Source: Drechslerella dactyloides (taxonomy: Eukaryota; Ascomycota; Orbiliomycetes; Orbiliales; Orbiliaceae). From it: DNA of 64,000 nt. Positions 48,458-62,304 of the stretch are shown piece by piece. The notes beneath the pieces are model-generated. The model saw nothing but the letters and a program-made list of their open reading frames with translations. It was not told the origin of the DNA and did no database searches. Within the stretch, counting starts at the first letter, position 1, and each line of letters opens with the position of its first letter. Position numbers and translations under genes: made by a program. The stretch is from positions 2,852,001 to 2,916,000 of the forward strand of contig JAGTWJ010000017.1 of the NCBI GenBank assembly GCA_020064725.1, written 5' to 3'.

Positions 48458-49574
48458 TCAAAGGATAAAAGCAAGCCCCAAAGCAATCGACAACGCGAAC
48501 CCGCTCACACCAAGTTTGCCGGCTGCGCCAGTAGCTTCAGGCGGACTAACTGTAGTGCTGACATTGCCAGTGCCTGTACCTGTGCCATTACCGGCACCGA
48601 TACCAGCACCGCCAGTCGGGACCGGGACCGGGACCGGGATCACAAGGGGGGGAGTGGTAGTCAAGGCGCCTCCGTCTGTCGCCGTCGGGGCCACAACGCC
48701 AGTGTCCGTCCCGGCTGCACCGCCAGCACCACCAGTCTCCGTCCCGGCTGCACCGCCAGCACCACCAGTCTCCGTCGGTCCAGAGGAGACGTCAGTCGTC
48801 AGGATTGTGAGGACCTCATCGGTGGCTGTAGTTGTAGTAGCCGGCTCGGCGCCATTGCCATTGCCGCCTGACTCATCAGAGGTCGCGGTTTCGGTGGCAG
48901 CACCCGGGTTCGTCTCCGGTGGAATCACGTTGCTATCGGAGTCCACGGTGAGCGTGAGGGTGGAAGTCATCGTAACCGAGGTAGTGGAGGTAGAGTCAAA
49001 GACTTGGTCGGGGTTGACCGTGAAGGTGGCGGTTGGTGCGGTGGCAGCACAGATGGGGACGTCGGCGCTGGTGCTACACTCTGGGGCAGCAGCATCGCAG
49101 CAGAGAACTCCGTTTTCGTCGACGGATCCAGCGGTGCAGCCGTCTGAGGCGTTCTCGCATCCGCGGATAGTGCCACAGACGTATCCTAATTCATTACGTG
49201 TTAGTCCTTAGGCACCACGGATACATGCATGTACCAAAACGCGAAAGATATCAGAGATGGGAAGAGTGCAACTTACCCTCAGCGCAACATCCAGTCTGTC
49301 CGTTGATCTGGGTGCAAATTTCGCCGGGGCGGCAAGCCAGCCCACTGTTGGTATCACAGCACGGTCCTTCGGTACAGCCGCTACCGCAGGCCGTCAACCC
49401 CTCAGCGCAGGAGCTCTGACGTTTGAAGAGCAAGCCGATGAAAGAGCCGTCGGCAGCGTTGATGGCACGAGCGGCAACATGCTTGACGGCAGGGTTGGCT
49501 GCAAGGCCCTCCGCGGAGGCAGAAGCAGTGGCAACTAGCCCCGCGACGAAGATGACGACAGTTCGAAGCTGCAT
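48458..49574 (-). CDS. Secreted Cys-rich, GPI-anchored protein
   Basis: The exons are 49574-49277 and 49185-48458, giving 341 residues. A signal peptide opens the protein (MQLRTVVIFVAGLVATASAS). A KR site (FKRQSS) follows near residue 51. Next is a Cys-rich domain of about 95 residues (TACGSGCTEGPCCD, GQTGCCAEG, VLCCDAAAPEC). A Ser/Thr/Gly-rich stalk follows, with a duplicated 11-residue unit (TETGGAGGAAG type). The last 20 residues are hydrophobic (LGVSGFALSIALGLAFIL), behind small residues suited to GPI attachment. It is expected at the plasma membrane or cell wall. The biochemical role is unknown. The intron falls inside the Cys-rich domain. Confidence 0.85.
48705..48770. repeat. Two tandem 33-bp units in the GPI-protein stalk
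   Basis: The 33-bp unit 48705-48737 is repeated exactly at 48738-48770. It encodes 11 residues of the Gly/Ala/Thr stalk, so copy-number change would keep frame. Confidence 0.85.
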
Positions 49575-51665
49575 TTTGAGCGAGAGAAAATGGTGTGTAG
49601 CAGAGTTGGAGAGAACGTGTATCCGTGCAGTTGGGCTGCAGATAGTACGCGTGTTTCGATCGAGGAGGAAGCGAGAGTCTTGTGATCCGAGATGGCGATG
49701 GTCTGGAGAGAAGGAATCGAGGTAGGGGAGAGAAGAGAGAAGAGCCTAGATGGCAGCAGAAGCGCTTTGCTTTATTTCCCACGGCGGGATCGTGGTGAAG
49801 CCTGCTGGGCCGAGCGTGTCCGTTTGCCTGCAAATGTGTTGAGGCGGCCGTCTTGCAACGTCTGCAATGTTGTCCAGGAACAATTGTCACGACTCCATCC
49901 ACATCCACTGACAACTTGGGCGATATCGACGACGAAATTGCCAATGAGCGCAAGAACCACCGAAAGAGGAGAGGAAGGGCCCCGATAACGAGAAAAGAGG
50001 AGAAATCCTAATCCAATTTAAACCCACAGCAGTAATAGTCCTACCGAGTGTGTAAGTATGAACACTTATCAACGGATGACGGGGCGCCCTCATGTGGTAC
50101 ATAAGTACCTCAGCGCACTGACTTGAGTATGTACACCCGCTGCGCTCGGCGTGCGACGAGAAACATGTCGTCCTGACGCTGCTCCGTACTCAGCCGTACT
50201 GTCGTCGCATTGGCACTGCAGACCAAAAGGGCCCGACGTGCATGCATGCATGGCAGGGCACCACGCTAGCTGAGCTAGCTCGCGATACGTACTGTATTTC
50301 CTGATATCATTCACGCGGCAAACACCAGGCAGGCAACTGGAACAGTTAAAGCCGGGTTGGGAACGCAGATATGACGGCGGCTTTGCGTATTGCCTCACGC
50401 TCGGTTCTCCCGAGCCGCCGTTGTGCGTTCCTAATTACATACGCTTCCTTCATCAATTCATTTACTGACGATGCTGTACAGAAGGTCGCACGGGAAAAGG
50501 CCATCGTCATTGCGTCGGCCGGGGCCTGTACCCACTGCAGACGTACGCTGCGGTCGTCCAGAGGCGAGGACAAACCACCACCGTCCACACGATGCAAACG
50601 ACGGACGGATGAGAAAGAAAACAGCGAACCAAGAGCCCGTCAACAGCTGCAATCGTACTCCACAGCTCAAGCCAGCCACCTGGGGCTGCTGCACGAAAAT
50701 GGGATAGCGGTGATGCTGCCGACGTTAGCGTGAGCTAACATAAAGCCGACCCGGGCGGCGGAAAGCCAATCAGCAGCCCTGTTAATTATGGTAATCGATC
50801 GATCGCGCCCCCCTCTACGTCACCCCTCGCTCAACCAGCGAATCGTCAACCTGCCTGACTGACTCCAGTTCTCCTCCTCCTGCATGCGTCTGCAAGTAGG
50901 CAGGGTTGATGGTTCTTCGAATTGATGCTAACCCCGGTCAATGGGATTCCTGAGAACGATTTCCGAGTTCCCTCCCCAGCCCCCTCAATTGATAGTCTGT
51001 GATCAAATTGTGGCGTCACCGTCGAAAGAGGCTTCGGCTGCTGCCGAGGTACCCAAAGAGATAACGCTGCGCCTCCAACGAACCGCCAATTGCATGCAGT
51101 TAGAAGTCTCGTATGCATTTGAACGCGTATCTCGAAAGAAACTGGTCAACGTCATAAACCAGGCATCACATATTTCTACATGCAGCTGCAGACTCCAGTG
51201 ACAGAATCTGCCAGGCCAGGTAGTGGATCATCACGCTTGAGCGGAGGCCTGCGTGCGATCGCCTGCAATCGAATAGCAAGTATACTGCCCGCAATATGAC
51301 ACCATGGAACAGAGCATTCTATCGGCATGTTATCCGGGAAAATTTGAAGCAGTACCATGGAATTGCGCAATCTGAATTCCTATTCATAGAATCATCAATA
51401 TGGGCACAAGCTTCGCAATGGACACGCAATCTTCACTCGACTAGTCGACTTCACAGTTGTGATCCCTCCGCTTTGCCGCTGTAGCACAGCACCCGGCTTT
51501 GAGACTACGGTACCAATTCTATCCAAACTATCATCGACCGGCGATCTAAATATCCACATACGTACACACCAAACACCGCGGAATGAAACCATCTTCATCT
51601 AGCGAGCCATCCATCTACCCAATTGATCCAAGTGCAAATCTACTCACCCACCTATAGCCAATTAA
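49575..51665. other. 2.1-kb intergenic region
   Basis: This region contains the promoter and leader of the GPI-protein gene on its left. Several ORFs overlap on both strands at 50371-50733, but none shows a domain or splice logic. Confidence 0.45.
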
Positions 51666-54600
51666 TCAAGCCCCACTTTGCGGCGTCTTCTGCCCCGCCA
51701 ACGCCGACTTTTTCCTATTCGACAGCAATTGAGACAGAATAAAGCTATTCACATCCTCATCAGACCAATAGCTTAGGTGCCTGTAAACAACCATAGACGT
51801 TAGTAGCTAAAACAGCAAAGCGTGCACATGTGGGGGCAAGGTCCAGGCACTCACGAGGCAATCGACGCGATCAAGCTGATATCAAAAGCCCCCTCTTGCA
51901 CTGCAAAGTCAATCCTCCCGGTGCGATTTAACGCCCGTACTTTCCGCTCCTCAACCTTCAACCTCCTCGCCTTCTCCTCAGCCCGCCTCTCCGCTTCCGT
52001 CTTTTCTTCTCCTTCGACCTTCACCTTCTTGTTCCCCTCTCCAGCGGTACCCGTGGCCCCTTCATCGCCCTTGCTGGACCGTCGCTTCTGAAAGCCTGCA
52101 TATAGCGTCTCCAGTTCGCCGTCAATCTGCGTCGGTTGATGTTCCATTTCTTCCCCCTCATCATACCATGTCTGGATGTCCAAAGAGCTCGCGCTCTTCC
52201 GCTTGTTGCTCGCGGAGCCCTGTACGTCGCCGGTAAACCCCAGACTGCGATTCAGGATGCTGCTCGCCACACCGGCTGAGAAATTGCTCCACATGCTGGT
52301 CAGACTCTGTCCGATCCCCGACAGCCCCGCAAGCTGGTTCCCCAGCAGCGTCTTCTTCGTGTAAGGTAGGTTCTGCGGCTTGATCTCGCTCATCGCCTTC
52401 GTCACCAACGGCTCCATCCGATAGCTGATCGGGTCCGTCGGATGGAAGATGTTGTACAGCTGCCCGCAGAGCGGCGAGGAGACGTTGATGTCCAGCACGC
52501 CGTTGCCACCAGGCGTCTCCATTGGGCCAAAGTAGTCCATTCGCACCTCGGGAGGCGTCGTCGCTGGGCCCTGCGACTCGTTATCCATCATGACGACTTT
52601 CGACATCGGCGTCCGTGCCGTGATGGACTTTCCTTCCAGCATCTGGAACAGGCCGATAGGGCTTCCGAAGGCGAAGAAGCTGTCACAGCGGAACTTGAGC
52701 CCCTCTCCAACCTGCTTTCCCTTGAATCCTTCCCGACAGAGAATGTCAAAATATATCGCAGAACCCAGCGAGTGGCCGCATAGAGACACTCGGCCATTCC
52801 ACCCGGGGTTGCGCTTCTTGAAAAGTTCGTAAATGCGATTGGATTCACGCACAACGATCCGGGCGATGTGTTCCCGGTATGCGCTTTGGTAGAGCAGGAT
52901 GTCGAGCGCTAGATCAGTTATCAGGCTTCGCACAGCGGGGACTCCCTCAATTGTGATGTCGTCCAGCGCGGGGTATGAGTCGTAGATGCTGTCGTCGTCC
53001 GGGTCGCCTAGATCATGCTCCCGTTGAGCCGTAGCATACCCAGAATTGAGACGGTGTGCGCGCAGCGCTTCCTTTGGAAAATTGAGCAAGTGCTATAACA
53101 TCAGGCCGGTCAGCCATTTGCGCGAAGGCATTTGGTATCAAAAGATGGTGACAATTACCCTCCAACAAACAGGAAGGACCTGTATCCTGCAATTCTTCGG
53201 TGCGTTATCCAGCTGCGCATTAAGATGCTGTATATCCAACGAGGCGCCATAAACGTCCTTCAAGGTCTTGCGGAACACGTTCACATCGTGGATAAAGTTG
53301 ATAGACTCCATCCGTAACGACAACCGCTGTCCGATACCGTGCGTGACCAGTATCCTATTCCACACAATCGTCAGCCACCGTCTACAATCATAGATATATA
53401 ACCCTCGCCAGCAAAGCATCCAATGTCGATGTGGACCTACAAGTGCTCCACGACCCGGTCGTTCTCGTTCTCGTCGCTATTCTTATAATCCTGTTTCATC
53501 TCGTCCTCCATAACCTTTTCAGGATCGTCATCGTCACCCATACCCAGCAGATTGGACATCTTCCTCTCCAGCGCCATCCGCCCCGCCTGTACAGGCGTCT
53601 GATGCTCTTCATCTTTGGTTGCCTTCGGACTGGTTCCTTTCTTCGGATCGATGGTCGTCGGCGAGCGCTTGGGCCCACTGCCGCCCTTACCAGGCGTCGG
53701 AGTGACCGGTCGAGAGCCAGTTGAAGATGCAGCCGTAACAGCAGCCTTATCCTTATCCTTCGCAGCGGGAGACTTATCGACCCACCCTCGGACCAGCTTC
53801 TGCCCGCCCAGGTTCTGGCCGGATGTTATCCGTTGGAATACCGTGGAGCTAATCTTGCCGTAGATGTCGTCTGTCATAAGCCATGCGGTCGTCGCGTCGA
53901 CGTAGATGACGAACGAATTGAGGTATGGTCCCAACAGCGGCCAGCTCTGTTGGCTGAACGGGGTCGGTGCGGCGTCCGGTTGTGCGGGGGCCGTCTCCGT
54001 CGCTGGAACATCCAGCTTTTTAGCGGCATCCGCCACCGTTGCCACTGCAGCTGCGACAGGCGCAGTAGACGTCCTCTGTCGATATGGTTTGAATTTGATA
54101 TATCCTACCCGTATACCAGCCGTCAGCTACGCCGCGTGACCTCGAGTCGAGACAGCAAGACGGTTGTATGCCTACCTCGTTCGACCTGATCGCTCAGCTT
54201 CTCCTCAAGCGGCCGCAAACTGCTCCCCTCTTTCCTACCGCAAAATCGCACGGTTAACCACTATCACCGTTTGAAGGAAACAACCTCGACGCGCTACTCA
54301 CCATCGCGAAACCACGTCCCCCGGAGAACGCTATATACCGGCCCCTCCCAATATGCCGTCGCCAGTTCCCGCTTTCGAACATGCACGTCGAACAGATAGT
54401 CCTCATTAACCGGCACCGTCATGTCGTCTTCCTCAGCAGTCCGTTCTGCCGTTACCGTCGCCGCATCGTCCTCATCATCGTCCTTGCGCCGCGATGTCCA
54501 CGGCTTCTCTGCCTCCAGCGCAGTTCGGGCATCGTCTCGCTCCGAGAGTTCGAGGAATGCGGCTTCGATGTTGCGGGAATCCTGCTCGCCGAAGGGGACG

Positions 54601-55007
54601 AATTTAACGGCGGGTTTCGGTGGGTTCTTGAGGTCTGCTTCCTTCTGGAAGGGCTTCCGCTTCGGGTTCTGCTTGCACGTTAGCAGTCTAGTTTATTATC
54701 GTCCTGTACGTACCCCGCCACAAGCATTGTGCATAAGGATAGAGGGGAGGACACGCACGTCGACAGCATAATGCCACCTCGTCAGAACCGGTGGACAATC
54801 CTCCGGGTAATCTTTCGGCGATATTCTCTTCGTCGAGCCGACAACATGGTCCGTCACGGCCTTCGCCACAGCGCTCGACCGTCCCGTTGCGCCCGTCGCA
54901 CTCCGCAGCGGGGACTTGGCCCTCACCCCGCCGGGTCCATCGCTGCCCGCCGCAGCGGCAGCAGCAGCGCCTCCACCACCGTCGCTGGAGCTCAAAAGCT
55001 TGTCCAT
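51666..55007 (-). CDS. DDHD-domain phospholipase (PA-PLA1-like); 5' end uncertain
   Basis: The exons are 55007-54759 (start uncertain), 54668-54302, 54229-54176, 54104-53441, 53354-53159, 53092-51855 and 51780-51666, about 960 residues. The lipase motif is CGHSLGS, with its Ser near residue 618, preceded by HLILVTHGIGQRL. The DDHD domain then shows FFAFGSPIGLF, YNIFHPTDPISYRMEP, GRIDFAVQEG and HLSYWSDEDV. An early conserved part reads RWHYAVD and FVPFGEQDSR. By family this is an intracellular phospholipase acting on phosphatidic acid or related lipids at organelle membranes. The open frame runs upstream to about 55185 without another ATG. Either translation starts at 55007 or a further 5' exon exists. 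Confidence 0.88.
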
Positions 55008-55828
55008 GCCCTTGAAGAGCTTGTTAATCGGCTGCGTGGCGAGATTCTGAGTGCCGGTTTGCGGATTGGCGGACAGCGCGCGAGAGAAGCAGTGGCGGAA
55101 CAACGTAGCAGTATCGCAAACCAAGCGACCAGTCCGCACCGACCGATTCGCACAGAGTTTGACAGGTTTCGTACGCAGCTAGTCTATCGTATCGGATATT
55201 GAGCGTAGATTCGAAGTTGCAGATGTCGATGGAAAGTTAGCGCGGGGAGCGTTAATCAGCTGTTGTTCATCAGATGCCAGGAATGAAGCTAGGCGTCGGA
55301 AGGTAAAGCCATCCGATGACCGACACACACCAACTACGTCACAACGGCAAACGTCCAGATCCGCGCCAGAACATCACGTCCACAGCTTTACATTGCGTTA
55401 TCACCACGTACACATTGAATAATTTGGAATGTACTTGTCCTGATATTAGACAAACTGATATAGTAGCATACCTTCATCGATATTCGAAAGATAGATATAG
55501 ACATCTCCGAGGCAAGCGGCTCTCGCGCATTTCTATGGTACATGGACACATACGCACGTGCATTATACAATACAATAACGAAAAGAGAGAAAAGAAAGGG
55601 GGATCCAAGAGTAACCCAGCCGGGAAAACCGAGGCCTCCATGCATGCAGATGCGAACGAACCAAGAATCACTCGCTCGCTAGCTCGCTCATACGCACAGA
55701 ATAAGTGGTAAAATGGTCGGAAAAATAGTATGTGCAAGAAGAATAGGTATCGCGCAGGAAGAACAGAAAGAAAAATAGAAGGAAGAAATATACTAGGACC
55801 GAATAATTCGCAAGGGGTGGATCTTCCC
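55008..55828. other. Intergenic and possible 5' exon of the DDHD gene
   Basis: The minus-strand frame of the DDHD gene stays open to about 55185, and an AG acceptor-like site (GATACGATAG) ends there. No other gene is seen in this stretch. Confidence 0.4.
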
Positions 55829-58800
55829 CTACATCACCACCCACTCGCTCGCCCGCTTCAAATACTTATCCAGCAAGATCGTGATATCCGCCAACACGAA
55901 CCGGCAAACAACCAGCCCGAAGAACTCGCTCGCCCGGTTGAGCGACAAATCCAGTCCGATCTGTGTCTTTATATGAATATTGTGGGATTCAATATGAACC
56001 GCAAGTTGATCTATAGCACCCTCATTAGCAATCCAATCCATCGACGCGGAGAATCGAGCGGAACGCAAAACATACCTAATATCTGAGCCGCATCAAACAG
56101 CTTCGACAGCGCGTACATGTACCCAGCAAACGGTCCCGCGAACCCACCAAATCCGAAAAACTCTCCGTTTTCCGCCTCCACACCAGTAAATCCGGCAGCG
56201 GCGCCGTTTTCAGCATAGCTCTCCAGGCTTCTGGCACTAGGCAGCGCATTGTACGAGCTGCTGCTGGAAATGATGGAAGACGTGTTCTTGCTCCTCAGCT
56301 TCTTCCAGTAGCTCTTGCCGCCGCTAGAGCTGCCGCTCACCTTCATGTTGGTGCTCGAGTCGAAACCGTTGCCCATGGAGTCGCCATCGACGTCTGTTCC
56401 CTTAAACATCGCAGAAGCGCCCGAGGCGCCCACGTCGCTGCCGAGTTTCTTTGAAAGCAGGGCCTCCGTCTTCGCCATCACTGCCTCGAGCTCTTGGAGC
56501 TCTTTAAGCAACAGATCGGCATCGGACTTGTCCACCAACGAGAGCTTCTTCAGCGCCATCGTCAGATTATCGCTCGCGGCAACTTTCTCATCCACACACC
56601 TCAGCTTGACGCCTCTCATCAACCAAATTTCGCGTGGAACAAAAAGCTTGGTGGAGAGGTATCCGCCATGCGGATTCGAGATCGTGTTGTTCAGGTTCCG
56701 CATGAGCCAGGACGTCTTCGATAGCTGTTCGGTTGGCATGGGCTCCAGCGGGGCAGGTTGGGACTGGTCAGCGTCGCCGGACCGCGAGCTCGGAGAATGA
56801 ATACGGTTGTCGAAGAGGTGGAATCCTCCAGTCGGTATACCGGCAGCAGATGTAATGTTGCCTGATATCGGGGTCCGGGGCGGGAACTTGGCGGATCTCA
56901 GATTCTGAGAGCTGGCTGAAGAGTGAAGTCCATGATTAAGCGGTGACGGCTCGCTCTCCGGAAAGCTGCCCATCCGCCCGGATTTCAGATTGACATGAGA
57001 TTGAGTCTGTCTTAGAATACCGCCTGTCCCTCGGAGGGTCTGTCTCGTCTTCGGCGAAAGGGTTTCGATGTGTGTATGGTCGCTCGATCCGTCATCCGTG
57101 CTGCTATTCCGCTTCCTCTCCAGCTTTTCGGCCGTCATCCTCTGCTCGATGGCCCTGGGCGACAGATCCGATGTTGGAAGGGACGCAGTCCAAGCGGGAG
57201 TCTCAAGCGTCGCCGTATCTTTGCCTCCCTCGGTGTTAGCCAGTGTGGAAGCGGTCTGCAATTCATCCTTATCATCCTGGGCAACGGAAGTGGCTATCAG
57301 GCGCGACTGCCGGTTGTTCGTTTCGATGGTCAACGGACCGAGACCAGACAGCGGTCTACCGGACATCCTTCTATCCAGAACGCCAGAGAATCTTTGGGTA
57401 TTGCGGTTTATCGGAAGCGACGGCGGGATCATAACGATTGTGTCATCCTCTAAGGGTAGCGTATCCCCTTCATCGTCCCATGATGTTGGCGAAAGCTCAA
57501 GAGCCTCTCTGCCATTTGGCAGTTCTGCGTGGCCATCGTCCAGATCGAATTTGAACTCCCCAAGCTGAGCGACTCGGGTCATATCATTGCGCGTCTGCTC
57601 TCCCTCTCCATCCGCCTCATAATCAGTGTGGTTGCCATTCACGCTCGACTCCACCTCCGCCTGGGCTGACAGTCGCCTCGTCGAAAGGATAGGTTGGAAA
57701 GCGGGATCCAGAGTTGGGATGATGTTCGAGCTCCTTCGTCGGGTATCTCTCGGCGCGGGTGTCGGTTCGGCGTCTTCTATGATGATAGTCCTCGAGATAT
57801 CCAAATTTAGCGGTGGGGGCCCGTGGGATCTGTTGGTGTCATCAGTCATATACGCATCGTCGATATCGTAGCCGAACTCCTGGTCCAGAAGGGCAGTCTG
57901 CCGCCGCACTCTTCCCCGCTTGAGGGGCGACTCCGCATCAAAGCTTTCCTCGAAGCTCGGCCCAATATCGATATCCAAGCCCAACTTTGACAACCTTTGG
58001 CTTGCCAGCACGACCGTCTTCCTGATATCCCTGGCATTAAAGTCCTCCTCTTCGAGTCTCCGTCGTCTTCTTTCCTGTTCCTCCTCCTCTTGCTGCAACA
58101 TCGACTTCCGCCTCAGCAAGGGCACGCTCTGCGCGTGCGTCAATTTGTTCGGCTGCTGCGTGAGCCTCTTAATCCCGTAGCTCATTACCACACCTTCTTC
58201 GAAATCGCTATCAGCATCGGAGCTAAACCCGTCCCACGCCGCATCCACAGCGGCATCGATATCAGCACCAATCATATCCGAGCCGCTGTCGTATGCGCTA
58301 CTTTGGTAAGGTACAGGAATCCCTGCCTTCCCAGGTGACGTTCCACCAAATGACGAGGTAGGAGAGTCCGTTCCGTCATCGTCATCAAAGTTGTGTAACC
58401 ACGATGTCGATGCCTCGCTAGGGTCTCTGGAATGTCCCATCCTATGCTTCTGCGGCGACGGGGTTTGCAGGACCGTAAGCTGAGGTTCTGGCGCGGGGCG
58501 TATGGGTACATAAGGGGTTACTGGAGTCTTGATGGGGATAACGAGCGACGGACGGACCGCATCTCGCTGTTGAGGGGCGTGCGCCGCAGGTATTGCTGGA
58601 GGCGGTGCCGAGGGAGGTGGAACCTGCGGTGGGAGATGCACCGACGTCGTTATCGGGATTTGCGGCGGCGGCATGGACGGAGGTGGATTGGATGGTGGTG
58701 GCATCTGAGGGGACACATAAATGTGTGCCTGAGCCGTCGACGGGCGAGAAGGAGGTCCCTGAGGCGCATGGATCGGCTGTTGGAGTCGCCCTAAGCTGCT

Positions 58801-59758
58801 GTCTCTCCTGTGGGTGTATCTTGGTCGCGCCTCGATGTGGACGAGGTTAGGTTGCGCCAATATCGCTACAGATGTCCTGACAGGCGGCCTTTGGACCAGC
58901 TGCGGCGACTGCGTCCGTCCCATGATGTAGCTTGTCCGCGAGCCTTTCCGCATGCTGGCGCCTCTAAAGTCGTCATAGCTCTCGACGGGTCTCAGATCAG
59001 GTACGTATTCCTGCTCCTCCCCTAGCGCATCCTGCGAGAGCCCCCTCTGGAACTGTCGCCGGCCCATACTGCCATTCGAAGAGTGGCCCCTGACGCCGCC
59101 GCCATTAATCGATTCCGGGAGTAGCGATTCCCTGCGCGGAGGGACCTGAACGGTATGTGGTGGAGACATGTTTTGCGATATGATGGATGCTGTTTCGTCG
59201 CTCTCAAAGCTCATAGTATCATCCTGTATAGGTCGGGCCGGTAGCTCTTTCTCGTCAACCCTGTACAGCGGCGAAAGCTCCCTGAGCTCTTCTATTCTCC
59301 GGGCGTACGTTTCTCTCTAGATATACGAAAATAAAAAAAAGGTAAGCAGAGTGATTAATAAATAGCTGTCAGCCCCAGAGGTGCTGTGAATCAAGCGCCA
59401 AGCGCATATACGGTTATCAAACAGCATGAAGCCCCTCTTCCCAAGCGCAACAAGATCTCGTTCACCATTCGTATGAGAAAGAACAAAAAAGTCAAAGCGA
59501 GGGGTCGAGTCGGTTTCTTACAATCTGCATGAGCTTCCTGCGATCCTCGTCCACGCCGGCTCGCATCATGACATGGCCGAGCAACGCACAGGCGTCCTTG
59601 TAAGCCTCCATTGCACCTTCAATGTTGTTCGCATTGTCGAGTAAGACGGCCGTATTGGCCTTCTGCAGGGCGGAGGACAGCATCGCCTTGCTTTTGGAGC
59701 CAGATCCCGAAGACGCTGGCTTGTGTCGGTGGTGGAGGTCCGTCGCGGTGGACGACAT
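55829..59758 (-). CDS. MIT-domain protein, large and mostly disordered
   Basis: Three exons (59758-59522, 59316-56076, 56010-55829) encode 1,219 residues. Residues about 25-100 form a MIT-type three-helix domain (ALQKANTAVLLDNANNIEGA, then RRKLMQI|RETYARRIEEL across the first intron). MIT domains bind ESCRT-III tails or microtubule-linked partners. A very long Pro/Ser-rich region follows. A folded C-terminal region begins near TSWLMRNLNNTISNPHGGYL, with VPREIWLMRGVKL, a coiled coil (LLLKELQELEAVMAKTEALL) and a final helical segment (FFGLVVCRFVLADITILL). It probably works in membrane traffic or at the cell cortex. The last intron is required to reach the conserved C terminus. Confidence 0.85.
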
Positions 59759-62304
59759 GTAAGTAAGATGGAGAGCGAGGAGAGGCGAGAGCAGCCAGCC
59801 GGCGCGCGGGGGGGAGAAGACGGAGCCAAGCTAGAGTTAATCTGGGAAGAATACTAAGCAATAATGTTTGGGGGGCAGCCCGTTTGAAATGGCGCTCCTG
59901 CGCAGGAGGCAGCAGCAGCCAAATAACTAGCAGCCAATATAACTAAGCCGTTAATAAGGAAGTATATAATTTAATAGCGGCCGGGGCTAATATAATTGCC
60001 GTCGCTGGGAGAGGCCGGTTCGTCGACTCGATTGCCCTTGCTTTGGCCGCGAGGAATGCCGCCCCAAGCGTCGGTATTGTGATCGTAGCTGTCGATTGCA
60101 CGGGGAGTATCGTGTCGTACGGTGCAGTATGCGATGTATGTCCGTACGCTATGATTGAGTGTGCGTGGACTGCGGCCTCGGGGACGGAGAGTCGTGAACG
60201 CAGGGAGCGGGCGAGTGCACTGACGGCGAGGAGGCCGTCCGTCCGTCGGTTTCGAAGTCGAGTTCAGGCGGGAATAGCGTCCGCGAGCATGCGAATCGAA
60301 GCAGGGACCGGACCTGGCAGAGAGAGGCTGTTTGGTCGAAAGAGGCACGGGGCCTGGCGAAAGGAGGCTGGTCGATGGAGAGATGCTGCAGATGCTTGCT
60401 CGAAATACCGTCCGGCATGCAGGAGCAGGCTGCTGGCGATTGTAATTGGGCCTCGAGAGTCAGGAACAGGAACAGGCAAGCAGAAGGAGTCTGTGCGGAG
60501 GGGGCGGCCGAGATGAAGGCAGGCTGCAAGCGTGTATAAGTATCGTGCGCTTCTAGAAGGGGCTGAGAAGCTTCATCAGGAGGTTCGACCGAATTCTTTT
60601 GTTTGCCGTCCCAACTGCACCACCACCAACCGCATCCCGATGCTCACTTACTTACATATTACATCTCCCCGGCATCTCGCTCCAACAGGCCAGGATGCAC
60701 GCCAGCCAGGGATGCATGCCCGATACAGATCACAATGGAAACTCTGCTTGTCCGGTTCCGTCCACATCGTAATTGCAGCTTCGCGGCGGCGGCGGCTAAG
60801 TGGCCGCATCCCGGGTCATCCTCCTCCTAGGATCCTCATCTCGAAAGCTCTGCCCGCCGAGGAAGGGCCGCAAAAGGGGGCGGTGGGCCGGCGACTGCGA
60901 TTGCGGGCAATCCACGCCGCGGAAGGCCCTGAAACATCTCCAGCTTGCTCATTTCGATACACATCTTTCCGTTACATCGGCACCATCGACGGCATCGTGG
61001 CCGGACGCAACATCGCAATAAGGTCTTCCCCCAGATAACTATGATGGCCCACCGCTGTCAGGTACGCCGTTGGCATGCCGGATTGGGCGGCCTCAGACAA
61101 ACCAGCCCCAAACACTAGCCTCGCAGACGGGCCAAGCATGCGCTTGCCCTGATGGACGATGGCCGTGGTCGTCTGCTCCCCGTTGCATGCTTCGTACATG
61201 CGTGCGCATGCCGACTCACATACTTTTCACATATACATTACCCAGTATACATGCTATCCATGCACGTCCGCAGACACACATTACATAGCCGTCTCTACAT
61301 ACTTCCTTATACATATCGTGTGCGCGGCGTGCGTCCGCCCAGAGACATTAAATATGCAAGGAGAGATGGCTGTGACTCCGTCGTCCAGCGGGCCCTGAAG
61401 CTGTTTCATACCTGGCGCAGCCCTCAGCTAGGCCATTTTGTGAATCGGCCATCTCAGCCACCTCGCGAGGGTGGATATGATATACTTATAAATGCAGTAC
61501 GGTTGCAATTCTCGCGAATGCAGGTCGCACTGCACTGCATTGCACACTGGTACCTTGCGTCCGTTGAAAGAGTTTTTTTCTTCAACGGCCCGCTATCGCC
61601 AGCCTGAAAACCTTTTAAACATCCGACCGTGTAACAGCCGGCTGCATGCCCTCGACCGAATCTGCGAGAATCCGGCCTCCACGAGCAGCATGAAAGCATT
61701 CAGACCTCGAGAGCTGTGGCGGACGGCGTGCCGAGCAGGAACGAAGCACCTCGCATGCATCACCCAAGAGGGCAGGCCAAAGTAGCAGCACGGATCCCGA
61801 CTGGCCCCTCCCGATCGATCATGGCCACGCGAGGATGCAATAATATGCAAGGAGCACACTTCTTTTCGCCCTGCTGGTTGGTCTATTTCAGGGAAACCGA
61901 GACATGGTGGTTACCGCAGGTTCGTGCCCGCTAGGTCGATGAACCTGCACCGGATCGCAGTCCAGTAGGGCGCCGTTAGTACCAGTACGAGAAGATACGA
62001 AGGGCATCCCTTAGACCTGCCTGTCCGGATTACCGTGGTTTCCCAGCGGAAAGAAACTTGGGTGTGATGGTGGTTGTCGCGGTGTCGGCGTCCATTCAAA
62101 GCCTGTCCGTTGCCGTCCTTTGAGCCCGTCTTCTTAGTCAGCCGTGTTCACCGCCCGTCGCGTGTCGCCCGCGCGTCCACCGCGTGCTCAACCGCTCCAC
62201 CACGTTCCCCATCGCGACCCACATCATATCACCGAGCATCATCGCGACCTACCGCCTAGCATACCCACAGCATATAGAGAGTATTCCTATCCACCTCCTA
62301 CGCA
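59759..62304. other. 2.5-kb intergenic region
   Basis: This region lies between divergent MIT and SUB1 genes and holds both promoters. Many short overlapping ORFs occur because the DNA is GC-rich, but none shows a domain. Confidence 0.45.

Noticed and set aside
48318..49211. 297-codon plus-strand ORF rich in Pro/Val/Ala
   Set aside because: It is antisense to the GPI-anchored protein. The low-complexity GC-rich stalk leaves the other strand open by chance. It has no domain.
57068..57568. 166-codon plus-strand ORF
   Set aside because: It lies opposite the MIT-protein exon and shows no domain. It is best explained as a shadow of the long coding exon.
60532..61038. 168-codon plus-strand ORF
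   Set aside because: The composition is Arg/Ala/Ser/His-mixed without hydrophobic order. Several frames are open at once in GC-rich DNA.
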